5,095 bases of DNA from AC-32 sp035455605 (GCA_035455605.1 DATIER010000139.1:1-5095); one strand, 5' to 3'; numbered from the stretch's first letter, positions 1 to 5,095 are shown. Made by a program: numbers and translations. Notes: generated by a model not told the origin, from the letters alone.

Positions 1-635
1 TCGGTCGTGCCGACGTAGAGGCGGCCGAGGCCGCGCTGGTTGTGCGTCGCCAACGGTACGAGCTCGAGAATGCGCTCGACGTCGCTGCCGTCGAAGCCGG
101 CATCGAGCAATCGCTCCGCGGCGCTGCCGCGGACGAGGCCCTGTGCGCACGGGCACGCGTTGATGCCGACCGCCTCGACGCCGACCACGCGGCGCACGCC
201 GCGCGCCGACGCGGCGGCGATGCCGACGAGCGTCACGAGCTCCTGCGTCGCGAGGTTGGTCACGGGCGTCCGGCGCTCGTACGGGTACTGCGCCCGGATG
301 TGCACCTCGGCGAGGAGCGCACGCTGCCGGTCGACGATGTGCGTCGCGACGTGCTCGGCGAGATCCTCGACGAGGAACACGTCCGCGCCGACGACGTTCT
401 CGATCGCCTCCTCGAACAGCTCGGGGAAGCGCGACATGTGGACGCCCTTCTGCGACGGGTCGAGGTCGACGGTGCAGTCGATCTCCGCGGCGATCAGCTT
501 CTGCTTCGTGCCGGTGTCGTCGCTGATCCGGATCGCCTTCTGGACCCCGCGCACGCCCGCGCGCGAGAGACCGAGCGGCACCTCCGCCGGGGCGGCCTGG
601 AGGTCGTGTGTGAGAAGCTGCCTCGGCTCGTCCAC
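1..635 (-). CDS. mptA: GTP cyclohydrolase, FolE2/MptA family (5' part; C-terminus outside window)
   Basis: Seen: an unbroken minus-strand frame of 211 codons that runs off the left edge. The first possible start is the GTG at 635-633, because an in-frame TAG lies four codons upstream (647-645). Motifs in order are KGVHMSRFPE (residues 63-72, His66), NACPCAQ (159-165, Cys161 and Cys163) and ATHNQRG (196-202, His198). Known: this family (GCYH-IB) opens the imidazole ring of GTP using a metal held by Cys and His residues. FolE2 makes dihydroneopterin triphosphate for folate, while archaeal MptA makes the 2',3'-cyclic phosphate for methanopterin. The CPCAQ form and the long gap (about 33 residues) before THNQRG resemble MptA rather than FolE2, which has CPCSK followed closely by the HNQR motif. 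Inference: a cytosolic first step of pterin/folate synthesis; the exact product is uncertain. Transcribed divergently from the H-box gene. The family is secure, the MptA subtype less so. Confidence 0.9.
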   Translation of the reverse strand, partial: MDEPRQLLTHDLQAAPAEVPLGLSRAGVRGVQKAIRISDDTGTKQKLIAAEIDCTVDLDPSQKGVHMSRFPELFEEAIENVVGADVFLVEDLAEHVATHIVDRQRALLAEVHIRAQYPYERRTPVTNLATQELVTLVGIAAASARGVRRVVGVEAVGINACPCAQGLVRGSAAERLLDAGFDGSDVERILELVPLATHNQRGLGRLYVGTT

Positions 636-641
636 GAGGCA

Positions 642-647
642 ACGCTA
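642..647 (-). promoter_or_regulatory. possible -10 box for a leaderless cyclohydrolase transcript
   Basis: On the minus strand TAGCGT (TANNNT) sits 6 nt before the GTG start of the GTP cyclohydrolase gene and is preceded by TGG, an extended -10 type TGn. No Shine-Dalgarno precedes this GTG. The spacing fits transcription beginning at or next to the start codon, as is common in actinobacteria. There is no convincing -35. The same bases include the in-frame TAG that forces this start. A six-base degenerate motif is weak evidence by itself. Confidence 0.3.
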
Positions 648-657
648 CCAACCGCAC

Positions 658-1239
658 TTGGCCGAAGATCCCGATTTCGCCCGGCTCGTGATGCTCGCGT
701 GCCACGACCTGCGCACGCCGCTCGCGACTGTCCACGGCTTCGCCCACACGCTGCAGCGAAGCGCCGAGCTCGACGACGCCTCGGCGCGCTACGTCGGGAT
801 GATCTCCGCCGCCTCGGGCCAGCTCGCGGAGCTGCTCGACGAGCTCTCGGTCGCGGCCCGGCTCGCCGCCGGCCGCTACGACCCGGCGCTGCGCGCCGTC
901 GACACGCTCGAGCTCGCGCGTGACGCGGCCGCGCGGCTCGGCGAGGAGCGCGTGGAGGTCTCGGGCGAGGGCGCCGAGCTGGAGCTCGACCGCGACACCG
1001 CCGAGCGGGCGCTCTCGTCGCTCGCGCGCTGCGCGCTGCGCCACGGCGGGCTGGAGCAGGTCCGCCTGGTGGTGCGCGGCGCGGAGCTCGAGCTGTCGCC
1101 CGTGACGCCGGCCTCGGCGCCGGTGCTGCTCGGCGAGGACCTGCGCGACCTCGGCGCAGCGGTCGCCGTCCGGGTCGTCCGGGCTCGTGGCGGGACCGTC
1201 GCGGTCGAGGGCGACACGCTGACCGTCCGGCTCGCGTGA
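658..1239 (+). CDS. HisKA-type protein with intact H-box but degenerate ATPase domain (possible phosphotransferase)
   Basis: 193 residues from a TTG at 658. Other starts are GTG 688 and ATG 691; none has a Shine-Dalgarno. The frame stays open further upstream, but only because it mirrors the opposite gene. Seen: residues 12-32 match a histidine-kinase H-box (CHDLRTPLATVHGF, phospho-acceptor His16), followed by helical sequence to about 75, as in a DHp four-helix bundle. The C-terminal half keeps only the outline of a HATPase domain. The N-box equivalent (about 119-129) has Ser121 and Cys125 where Asn is expected. No DxGxG box is present. The glycine-rich loop shrinks to one LG (165-166) before a kept RARGG (175-179). 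There is no sensor or membrane segment. Known: Spo0B and ChpT are short DHp phosphotransferases with degenerate ATPase folds. Inference: it relays phosphate or binds a partner rather than autophosphorylating. It overlaps the oxidase gene by 4 nt, so the two are probably coupled. A diverged kinase remains possible. Confidence 0.8.
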   Translation: MAEDPDFARLVMLACHDLRTPLATVHGFAHTLQRSAELDDASARYVGMISAASGQLAELLDELSVAARLAAGRYDPALRAVDTLELARDAAARLGEERVEVSGEGAELELDRDTAERALSSLARCALRHGGLEQVRLVVRGAELELSPVTPASAPVLLGEDLRDLGAAVAVRVVRARGGTVAVEGDTLTVRLA

Positions 1240-2303
1240 GCGGGCGGCCGGTCAACGTCGACGACTACGCCGAGCTTGCCCGCGAGCGGCTCGAGGCCGG
1301 GCCGTACGACTACATCGCCGGCGGCGCGGGCGACGAGCACACGCTGCGCGCGAACGCCGCCGCGTACGCGCGCTGGGAGCTGCGGCCGCGCGTGCTCGTC
1401 GACGTCGGCGCCGTCACGACCGCCGTGACCGTGCTCGGCACCGAGCTCGCGCTCCCGCTGCTCGTCGCCCCGACGGCGTTCCAGCGGCTCTGCCACCCGG
1501 ACGGCGAGCGCTCCCTCGCGCGGGCGGCCGCCGCGGCGGGCACGGTGATGACGCTGTCGACGCTCTCGAGCGTCACCCCCGCCGAGCTGGCGGCGGAGGC
1601 TCCCGGCGGGCCGAAGTGGTTCCAGCTCTACTGGTCGCGGGACCGCGGCTTCACGCAGGAGCTCGTGCAGGCAACCGCCGAGGCCGGCTTCACGGCGCTG
1701 ATGCTCACCGTCGACCTGCCGGTCGCGGGCCGGCGCGAGCGCGACGTCCGCGCCGGGTTCGTCCTGCCCGACGACCTGCCGCTCCCGAACATCCCCCTCG
1801 ACCTGCGACGCGAGGACTTCCACGCTGCGCTCGGCGCCGTCGTCGACGACACGCTGACGTGGCGCGACCTCGAGTGGCTGCGCTCGGTCTGTTCGCTGCC
1901 GCTCGTCGTGAAGGGGATCCTGACGGCCGAGGACGCGCTGCTCGCCGCCGAGCACGGCGCGGCCGCGGTGGTCGTCTCGAATCACGGCGGCCGGCAGCTC
2001 GACGGCGTCCCGGCCTCGCTCGACGCGCTGCCGGAGGTCGTCGAGTCCGTGGGCGAGCGGGTCGAGGTGCTCGTCGACGGCGGCGTCCGCCGCGGCACCG
2101 ACGTGCTGAAGGCGCTCGCGCTCGGCGCCAGCGCGGCGCTCACCGGACGGGCGGTCCTGTGGGGCCTCGCGGCCGACGGCGAGCAGGGCGCCGCCGGCGT
2201 GCTCGAGCTCCTGCGGCGCGAGCTCGAGACCGGGCTCAAGCTGCTCGGCTGTACCTCGCCGGCCGGGGTGACGCGATCGCACCTGCGGCGGGCGGTCGTA
2301 TAG
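1236..2303 (+). CDS. FMN-dependent alpha-hydroxy-acid oxidase/dehydrogenase
   Basis: 355 residues from the GTG at 1236, which overlaps the previous stop as GTGA. There is no Shine-Dalgarno, so translational coupling is likely. It is a complete TIM-barrel member of the glycolate oxidase/lactate dehydrogenase (LldD) family and oxidises a 2-hydroxy acid to a 2-oxo acid using FMN. Seen, aligned from memory to spinach glycolate oxidase: YDYIAGGAGDE (24-34, Tyr26), APTAF (78-82), Ser108, QLYW (130-133, Tyr132), LTVD (157-160, Thr158), VVKG (Lys226), SNHGGRQLD (248-256, catalytic base His250 and substrate Arg253), then the FMN-phosphate region DGGVRRGTD (281-289) and GRAV (304-307). All catalytic positions are kept. 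The glycolate oxidase Trp108 position is Leu110. Inference: the missing Trp suggests a substrate larger than glycolate, but this cannot be settled here. It is soluble, with no signal peptide. Lactate monooxygenase or mandelate dehydrogenase activity are alternatives. Confidence 0.93.
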   Translation: MSGRPVNVDDYAELARERLEAGPYDYIAGGAGDEHTLRANAAAYARWELRPRVLVDVGAVTTAVTVLGTELALPLLVAPTAFQRLCHPDGERSLARAAAAAGTVMTLSTLSSVTPAELAAEAPGGPKWFQLYWSRDRGFTQELVQATAEAGFTALMLTVDLPVAGRRERDVRAGFVLPDDLPLPNIPLDLRREDFHAALGAVVDDTLTWRDLEWLRSVCSLPLVVKGILTAEDALLAAEHGAAAVVVSNHGGRQLDGVPASLDALPEVVESVGERVEVLVDGGVRRGTDVLKALALGASAALTGRAVLWGLAADGEQGAAGVLELLRRELETGLKLLGCTSPAGVTRSHLRRAVV

Positions 2304-2304
2304 T
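2299..2304 (+). promoter_or_regulatory. -10 promoter element TATAGT overlapping the oxidase stop codon
   Basis: TATAGT differs from the consensus TATAAT at one base, in sequence otherwise over 70% GC. It ends 7 nt before the GTG at 2312, the spacing expected if the transcript begins at the start codon (leaderless). The GTG has no Shine-Dalgarno, which agrees. The box contains the TAG stop (2301-2303) of the oxidase gene. No clear -35 is seen about 17 nt upstream. The hydrolase gene and its neighbour can thus probably be transcribed independently of the upstream pair. Confidence 0.6.
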
Positions 2305-2311
2305 CCTGCGC

Positions 2312-3187
2312 GTGCGCGAGGGCACCTTCACGACGGCCGACGGCCGCACGGTCGCCTATCTCGAGCGCGGTCCCGCGGACGGCGTCCCCGTGATCATGTG
2401 CCACGGCACGCCGGGCACCCGGCTCGGGCGCCACGGCGACCCCGACATCTACGAGCGCCACGGCGTCCACGTCGTCGGCTACGACCGCCCGGGGTACGGC
2501 CTCTCCGACCCGCAGCCCGGCCGCTCGGTCGTCGACGCCACGGCCGACATCGCCGCGCTCGCCGATCACCTCGGCTTCGACCGCTTCGCCGTCGTCGGCG
2601 GCTCCGGCGGCGCGCCGCACGCGCTCGCCTGCGGAGCGGTGCTGGCCGACCGCGTCCTGCGCGTCGGCGCGCTCGTCACGCCGGCCCCGCCGGACGAGGA
2701 CTTCGACTTCTTCGAGGGGCTCGCGGAGCTGAACGTGAAGGAGTTCACGGCCGCGCAGCAGGGCCGCGAGGCGATCGAGGCCTTCCTGCAGCCGTACGTC
2801 GAGCAGATCCGCGCGGACGTCGACGGCGTGATCGAGGAGATGCTCACGGAGCTGCCCGAGATCGACCGCCGCCGCGCGTCCGAGCCGCGCCATCGCGAGA
2901 TCATGAGCGAGTCGTGGCGTGAGGCCGTCCGCCAGGGCTCGCGCGGCTGGGCCGACGACGACCTGGCCTTCGCGAAGCCCTGGGGCTTCGAGCTGGAGGA
3001 CGTTGCGGCCGACACGCGCGTCTGGCAGGGCGAGCTCGACGTGCTCACGCCGCGGGCGCACGGCGAGTACGTCGCCTCGCGGCTGCCGAACGCGCGCTTC
3101 GAGGTGCTCGAGGGCGGCGGCCACTTCCTCGACCCTGAGTGGGCCGTCGTGCTCGACTGGCTCGCCGGCGCCCGCGCCGCCGCGTGA
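2312..3187 (+). CDS. alpha/beta-fold hydrolase with complete catalytic triad
   Basis: 291 residues from the GTG at 2312, chosen because the coding match begins there (REGTFTTADGRTVAY) and the TATAGT box is 7 nt upstream. Seen: oxyanion loop CHGTPGTR (30-37), strand and turn YDRPGYGLSD (57-66), nucleophile elbow VGGSGGAP (95-102, Ser98), a helical cap region about 125-235, acid in GELDVLTP (240-247, Asp243) and base in GGGHF (268-272, His271). Spacing and length (about 290) are normal for a soluble alpha/beta hydrolase such as an esterase, epoxide or haloalkane hydrolase, or proline-iminopeptidase relative. A Ser nucleophile argues against the dehalogenase and epoxide hydrolase branches, which use Asp. 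The substrate is unknown. No signal peptide, so cytosolic. It overlaps the NTF2-like gene by 4 nt and so is probably co-translated with it. Fold and triad are secure; specificity is not. Confidence 0.9.
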   Translation: MREGTFTTADGRTVAYLERGPADGVPVIMCHGTPGTRLGRHGDPDIYERHGVHVVGYDRPGYGLSDPQPGRSVVDATADIAALADHLGFDRFAVVGGSGGAPHALACGAVLADRVLRVGALVTPAPPDEDFDFFEGLAELNVKEFTAAQQGREAIEAFLQPYVEQIRADVDGVIEEMLTELPEIDRRRASEPRHREIMSESWREAVRQGSRGWADDDLAFAKPWGFELEDVAADTRVWQGELDVLTPRAHGEYVASRLPNARFEVLEGGGHFLDPEWAVVLDWLAGARAAA

Positions 3188-3522
3188 GCGATCCGGCGGC
3201 TGTCCTCGCCGGCCACGTTCGCCGGTTCAACGACGCCGTCCGGTCGGGCGATTTCCGCGAACTGGTCGACGGCTTCGCCCGCGACGCGGAGATGTCGTTC
3301 GAGGGCGTGCCCGTCGGCCCGTTCGCCGGACGAGACGGGATCGCCGCGGCCTACGCGGCGCAGCCGCCGGACGACGAGATCCGCCTGCTCGGCGAGCCGC
3401 GGGTCGAGGGCGAGACGGTCGAGACGGACTACGCCTGGGCCGCCGAGGGCCGCCGCGCAGGGCGGATGATCCTGACCCAGCGGGACGGCGAGATCTCCCG
3501 TCTGGTCGTCACGTTCGAGTAG
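3184..3522 (+). CDS. NTF2/SnoaL-like small protein
   Basis: 112 residues from the GTG at 3184, which shares GTGA with the stop of the hydrolase gene. There is no Shine-Dalgarno, so reinitiation or coupling is likely. Seen: an N-terminal helix with HVRRFNDAVRSGDFRELVDGF (pieces at 11-31), a turn FARDAEMSFEG (31-41), the signature FAGRDGIAAAY (47-57), then alternating strands to the C-terminal LVVTFE. This is the usual layout of nuclear transport factor 2-like proteins (alpha-beta cone, about 110-140 residues), which bind small hydrophobic molecules and include SnoaL polyketide cyclases, ketosteroid isomerase and many uncharacterised proteins. No catalytic residues can be assigned with confidence. 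Its tight link to the hydrolase suggests the two act on the same compound, which is inference. The fold call is good and the function is unknown. Confidence 0.85.
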   Translation: MSDPAAVLAGHVRRFNDAVRSGDFRELVDGFARDAEMSFEGVPVGPFAGRDGIAAAYAAQPPDDEIRLLGEPRVEGETVETDYAWAAEGRRAGRMILTQRDGEISRLVVTFE

Positions 3523-3542
3523 GCGCGGACGACTGCTTGCAC

Positions 3543-3560
3543 CCGCCGACCCGACGGCGG
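3543..3560. repeat. perfect 6-bp inverted repeat before the cyclase gene
   Basis: CCGCCG (3543-3548) and CGGCGG (3555-3560) flank the six bases ACCCGA. The right arm overlaps the first bases of the cyclase Shine-Dalgarno, so an RNA hairpin here could limit ribosome access. A protein-binding palindrome is the other option. No T-run follows, so it is not a standard terminator. A six-base GC-only palindrome arises easily by chance in this composition. Confidence 0.3.
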
Positions 3561-3563
3561 AGA
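3559..3563 (+). promoter_or_regulatory. Shine-Dalgarno of the hydrolase-cyclase gene
   Basis: GGAGA lies 9 nt before the GTG at 3573 and decides that start. It is the only plausible ribosome binding site I see ahead of any plus-strand gene in the window; the others are overlapping or probably leaderless. This gene is therefore expected to have a leader, though no convincing promoter is visible. TTGCAC at 3537-3542 could be a -35, but the hexamer 17 nt downstream (GAGACT) is a poor -10. Confidence 0.5.
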
Positions 3564-3572
3564 CTCTCGGCG

Positions 3573-4934
3573 GTGGAGCTACCGGAAACCCGCTATGCCC
3601 GTTCAGGCGAGCTTTCCATCGCCTATCAGGTGTCTGGCAGCGGTCCACCCGACTTGGTCCTGGCGCTTCCGATCGCGCACCTCGAGCTCGACTGGGAGAG
3701 CCCGTCCGAGGCGGCGTACTATCGCCGACTCGCGTCGACGTGTCGCCTGATCCGGTTCAACCTGCGCGGCGTCGGCATGTCCGATCGCGTGCCCGAGGTG
3801 CCCACGCTCGAGAGTCGGATGGACGACATCCGCGCGGTCATGGACGCCACCGGGTCCGAGCGGGCCGTGATCTTCGGTGTCGGCGACGCCGGCCCGTTGT
3901 GCGTCCTCTTCGCGGCGACCTATCCGGAGCGGACGTCGGCTCTCGTGCTCGTCAATTCCTCGCCCCGTTTCGTCAGGAGCCCGCAGCTCCCGTGGCTCCC
4001 GACGCGCGCCGAGCAGGAAGCTCAGGCTGAGGACTTCGAGCGTCACTGGGGCGAGGCGGAGTTCATGAGCAGGATGTTGAGATCGAGCAACCCGGGCCTC
4101 TCCGAGGCGGAGTTGCCGAGCCACCTTCGTGCGTTACGCCTCAGCGTCAGCCCCGGCTCGGCGGCGGGATACGTCCGGATGAACATGGACGTCGACGTGT
4201 GCGAGCTGCTGCCCCTTGTCCGGGTTCCGACCCTGGTCCTGCACCGAAGCGAAGGAGGCGGTTGGGGAATCGAGAGCGGCCGGTACCTCGCGGGACACAT
4301 CACCGGGTCGCGCCTGGTCGAGCTGCGCGGCGCCGACTTCATGCCGAGCCTGGGCGACCAGGACGAGCTCTTCACGGAGCTGGAGAGCTTCCTGGCCGAC
4401 GTGGACGAGGGCAAGACCAGGGTCGAACCCGACCGTGTCCTCGCAACGGTGCTCTTCACCGACATCGTCGGCTCGAGCGAGAAGGCCGCTTCGCTCGGCG
4501 ACCGCGCCTGGCGTGAGCTCCTGGAAGAACACCACGCGCTCGTTCGCCGCCAGCTCGCTCGCTTCCGCGGAGTCGAGGTCGATACCGCCGGGGACGGCTT
4601 CTTCGCCAGCTTCGACGGCCCGGCGAGGGCGATCGGGTGCGCTCGTGCGATCGTGGATGCGGTGCCGGAGCTCGGGCTCGACGTTCGCGCAGGGCTGCAC
4701 ACCGGGGAATGCGAGCTCGCGAACGGCAAGGTCGCCGGCATCGCGGTCCACACCGGCGCGCGCGTCGCCTCCCTCGCTCAGCCGAGTGAAGTGCTCGTCT
4801 CGAGCACGGTGAAGGACCTCGTGGCGGGCTCGGAGATCGCGTTCGAGGACCGGGGCCTGCACCAGCTGAAGGGCATTCCGGGCACGTGGAGGCTCTATGC
4901 GGTCAGCTCCGGCGCGTCAGCGAAGGAGCCGTGA
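3573..4934 (+). CDS. alpha/beta-hydrolase-fold domain fused to class III adenylate/guanylate cyclase domain
   Basis: 453 residues from the GTG at 3573. Residues 1-275 follow an alpha/beta hydrolase (DLVLAL, RGVGMSDR 65-72, PTLESRMDDIRAVMDATG, FAATYPERT). Residues 285-445 form a class III cyclase domain: VLFTDIVGSSE (293-303, metal Asp297), DTAGDGFF (337-344, metal Asp341), HTGECE (376-381), AVHTGARV (391-398, Arg397) and LKGIPG (432-437). Known: M. tuberculosis Rv1900c (LipJ, about 460 residues) has this architecture and makes cAMP. Odd features: the nucleophile elbow reads GVGDAG with Gly104 for Ser, the acid position is Gly228 and the His position is Phe256, so the hydrolase triad is gone. 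In the cyclase the purine-specifying Lys and Asp positions appear to be Asp337 and Lys386, and the transition-state Asn is His393. Both metal ligands remain. Inference: the dead hydrolase domain is a ligand sensor, and cyclase activity and nucleotide are uncertain. Codon choice is looser (more A/T third positions) than in the upstream genes. Confidence 0.92.
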   Translation: MELPETRYARSGELSIAYQVSGSGPPDLVLALPIAHLELDWESPSEAAYYRRLASTCRLIRFNLRGVGMSDRVPEVPTLESRMDDIRAVMDATGSERAVIFGVGDAGPLCVLFAATYPERTSALVLVNSSPRFVRSPQLPWLPTRAEQEAQAEDFERHWGEAEFMSRMLRSSNPGLSEAELPSHLRALRLSVSPGSAAGYVRMNMDVDVCELLPLVRVPTLVLHRSEGGGWGIESGRYLAGHITGSRLVELRGADFMPSLGDQDELFTELESFLADVDEGKTRVEPDRVLATVLFTDIVGSSEKAASLGDRAWRELLEEHHALVRRQLARFRGVEVDTAGDGFFASFDGPARAIGCARAIVDAVPELGLDVRAGLHTGECELANGKVAGIAVHTGARVASLAQPSEVLVSSTVKDLVAGSEIAFEDRGLHQLKGIPGTWRLYAVSSGASAKEP

Positions 4935-4976
4935 GAGCCGGCGATCCTTGAGCCGCCGACCGCCGGTCTGCCGGCA
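4917..4976 (-). pseudogene. remnant second copy of the Fpg/Nei glycosylase gene tail
   Basis: Read on the minus strand, 19 codons plus TGA encode CRQTGGRRLKDRRLSRLLR, matching the tail of the glycosylase gene at 5036-5095 in 16 of the last 17 residues. By hand alignment the two are identical at 47 of 57 bases, with one 3-base insertion in this copy (4971-4973 region). An in-frame TGA (4977-4979) directly precedes it, and the bases beyond do not encode recognisable glycosylase. Its last 18 bases overlap the end of the cyclase gene (KEP and stop) on the other strand. Nearly all base differences are synonymous, so the copy looks like a relic of a separate homologous gene. It cannot make a working protein. 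Confidence 0.7.
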
Positions 4977-4979
4977 TCA

Positions 4980-5010
4980 CCGGCGCGGCCGTCCGCGCTT
5001 CGAGCGCCGG
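4980..5010. terminator. possible hairpin between convergent genes
   Basis: CCGGCGC (4980-4986) pairs perfectly with GCGCCGG (5004-5010) across a 17-base loop. An alternative smaller stem, GCGCT (4995-4999) with AGCGC (5003-5007) around TCG, lies inside. It sits between the convergent cyclase and glycosylase genes, where a bidirectional terminator would be expected. There is no T-run on either side, so factor-independent termination is doubtful. The rest of 4977-5035 holds nothing else I recognise. Confidence 0.25.
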
Positions 5011-5035
5011 CCACCGTCGGCGAGGATGCGCGCCG

Positions 5036-5095
5036 CTAGCGCAGCAGCCGCGAGAGCCGGCGGTCCTTCAGCATCCGGCCGCCGGTCTGGCACTG
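5036..5095 (-). CDS. Fpg/Nei-family DNA glycosylase (last 19 codons only)
   Basis: The frame enters from the right edge and ends at TAG (5038-5036). The visible peptide QCQTGGRMLKDRRLSRLLR contains CQTGGR followed by KDRRLSRLL. This resembles the end of the C-terminal zinc finger of actinobacterial formamidopyrimidine/endonuclease VIII-type glycosylases, where the last Cys of CPxC is followed by QTGGR and a short helical tail. Such enzymes remove oxidised bases and cut the abasic site by beta-elimination. With only 19 residues visible this is a motif match, not a domain match, and Fpg versus Nei cannot be told apart. It is convergent with the cyclase gene, leaving about 100 bp between the stops, most of it taken up by the tail remnant. 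Confidence 0.6.
   Translation of the reverse strand, partial: QCQTGGRMLKDRRLSRLLR

Noticed and set aside
40..657. Long plus-strand open frames opposite the cyclohydrolase, including one continuous with the H-box gene
   Set aside because: The minus strand has clear family motifs across this stretch. The plus-strand translations are low-complexity Arg/Ala/Ser-rich and match nothing, which is typical of mirror frames in GC-rich DNA.
876..2282. A 468-codon minus-strand open frame opposite the oxidase gene
   Set aside because: The translation is Arg/Gly/Glu-rich without domain motifs, while the plus strand carries a complete oxidase with all catalytic residues.
3523..3572. Clear promoter or terminator in the gap before the cyclase gene
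   Set aside because: TTGCAC at 3537 lacks a matching -10 at the right distance, and the hairpin at 3543-3560 has no T-run. Neither is strong enough to call.
1982..3648. Further long minus-strand frames across the hydrolase and NTF2-like genes
   Set aside because: They are antisense shadows caused by few A/T-containing stops. The sense strand explains the region fully.
4958..4968. Small palindrome GACC-GCC-GGTC after the cyclase stop as a terminator
   Set aside because: The stem is only four base pairs with a three-base loop and no T-run. The bases are better explained as part of the glycosylase-tail remnant.
4917..5095. The repeated tail as attL/attR of an integrative element
   Set aside because: Only about 120 bp separates the repeat copies and no integrase or transposase lies between them. 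At most it could be the scar of a deleted element, so no element is annotated.

Overview
This is a GC-rich window with strong G/C bias at third codon positions, frequent GTG/TTG starts, almost no Shine-Dalgarno sequences and a near-consensus -10 box a few bases upstream of a GTG. That fits a high-GC actinobacterium. The gene content (archaeal-type MptA GTP cyclohydrolase, hydrolase-cyclase fusion, short-tailed Fpg/Nei glycosylase) makes me lean towards the Thermoleophilia (Solirubrobacterales/Gaiellales), but that assignment is inference.

Layout. (1) The minus strand from the left edge to 635 holds the N-terminal ~211 residues of a FolE2/MptA-family GTP cyclohydrolase. (2) Divergent from it, about 22 bp away, is a 193-codon gene with an intact histidine-kinase H-box but a wrecked ATP-binding half. 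It overlaps by 4 nt (3) a complete FMN-dependent alpha-hydroxy-acid oxidase. (4) A TATAGT -10 box laid over the oxidase stop codon probably starts a leaderless transcript for an alpha/beta hydrolase with a full triad. That gene overlaps by 4 nt (5) a 112-residue NTF2/SnoaL-like protein. (6) After a 50-bp gap with a small hairpin and a real Shine-Dalgarno comes a 453-residue fusion of an alpha/beta-hydrolase fold and a class III nucleotide cyclase domain. (7) At the right edge, on the minus strand, are the last 19 codons of an Fpg/Nei-type DNA glycosylase. Between it and the cyclase lies a second, ~82% identical copy of the same gene tail, running into the end of the cyclase gene.

How the genes may work together. 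Two pairs are probably translationally coupled (H-box protein/oxidase, hydrolase/NTF2-like), so the plus-strand genes form two or three short transcription units. A recurring theme is domains that have lost their chemistry: a kinase-like protein without its ATP-binding motifs, and a cyclase whose fused hydrolase domain lacks all three triad residues. Both look like signalling proteins reusing an enzyme fold. The most unusual feature is the duplicated glycosylase tail. Its differences from the real tail are almost all synonymous, which points to a second homologous gene (transfer or recombination) rather than decay of a simple local duplication. I see no RNA genes, CRISPR array, insertion sequence or complete mobile element.
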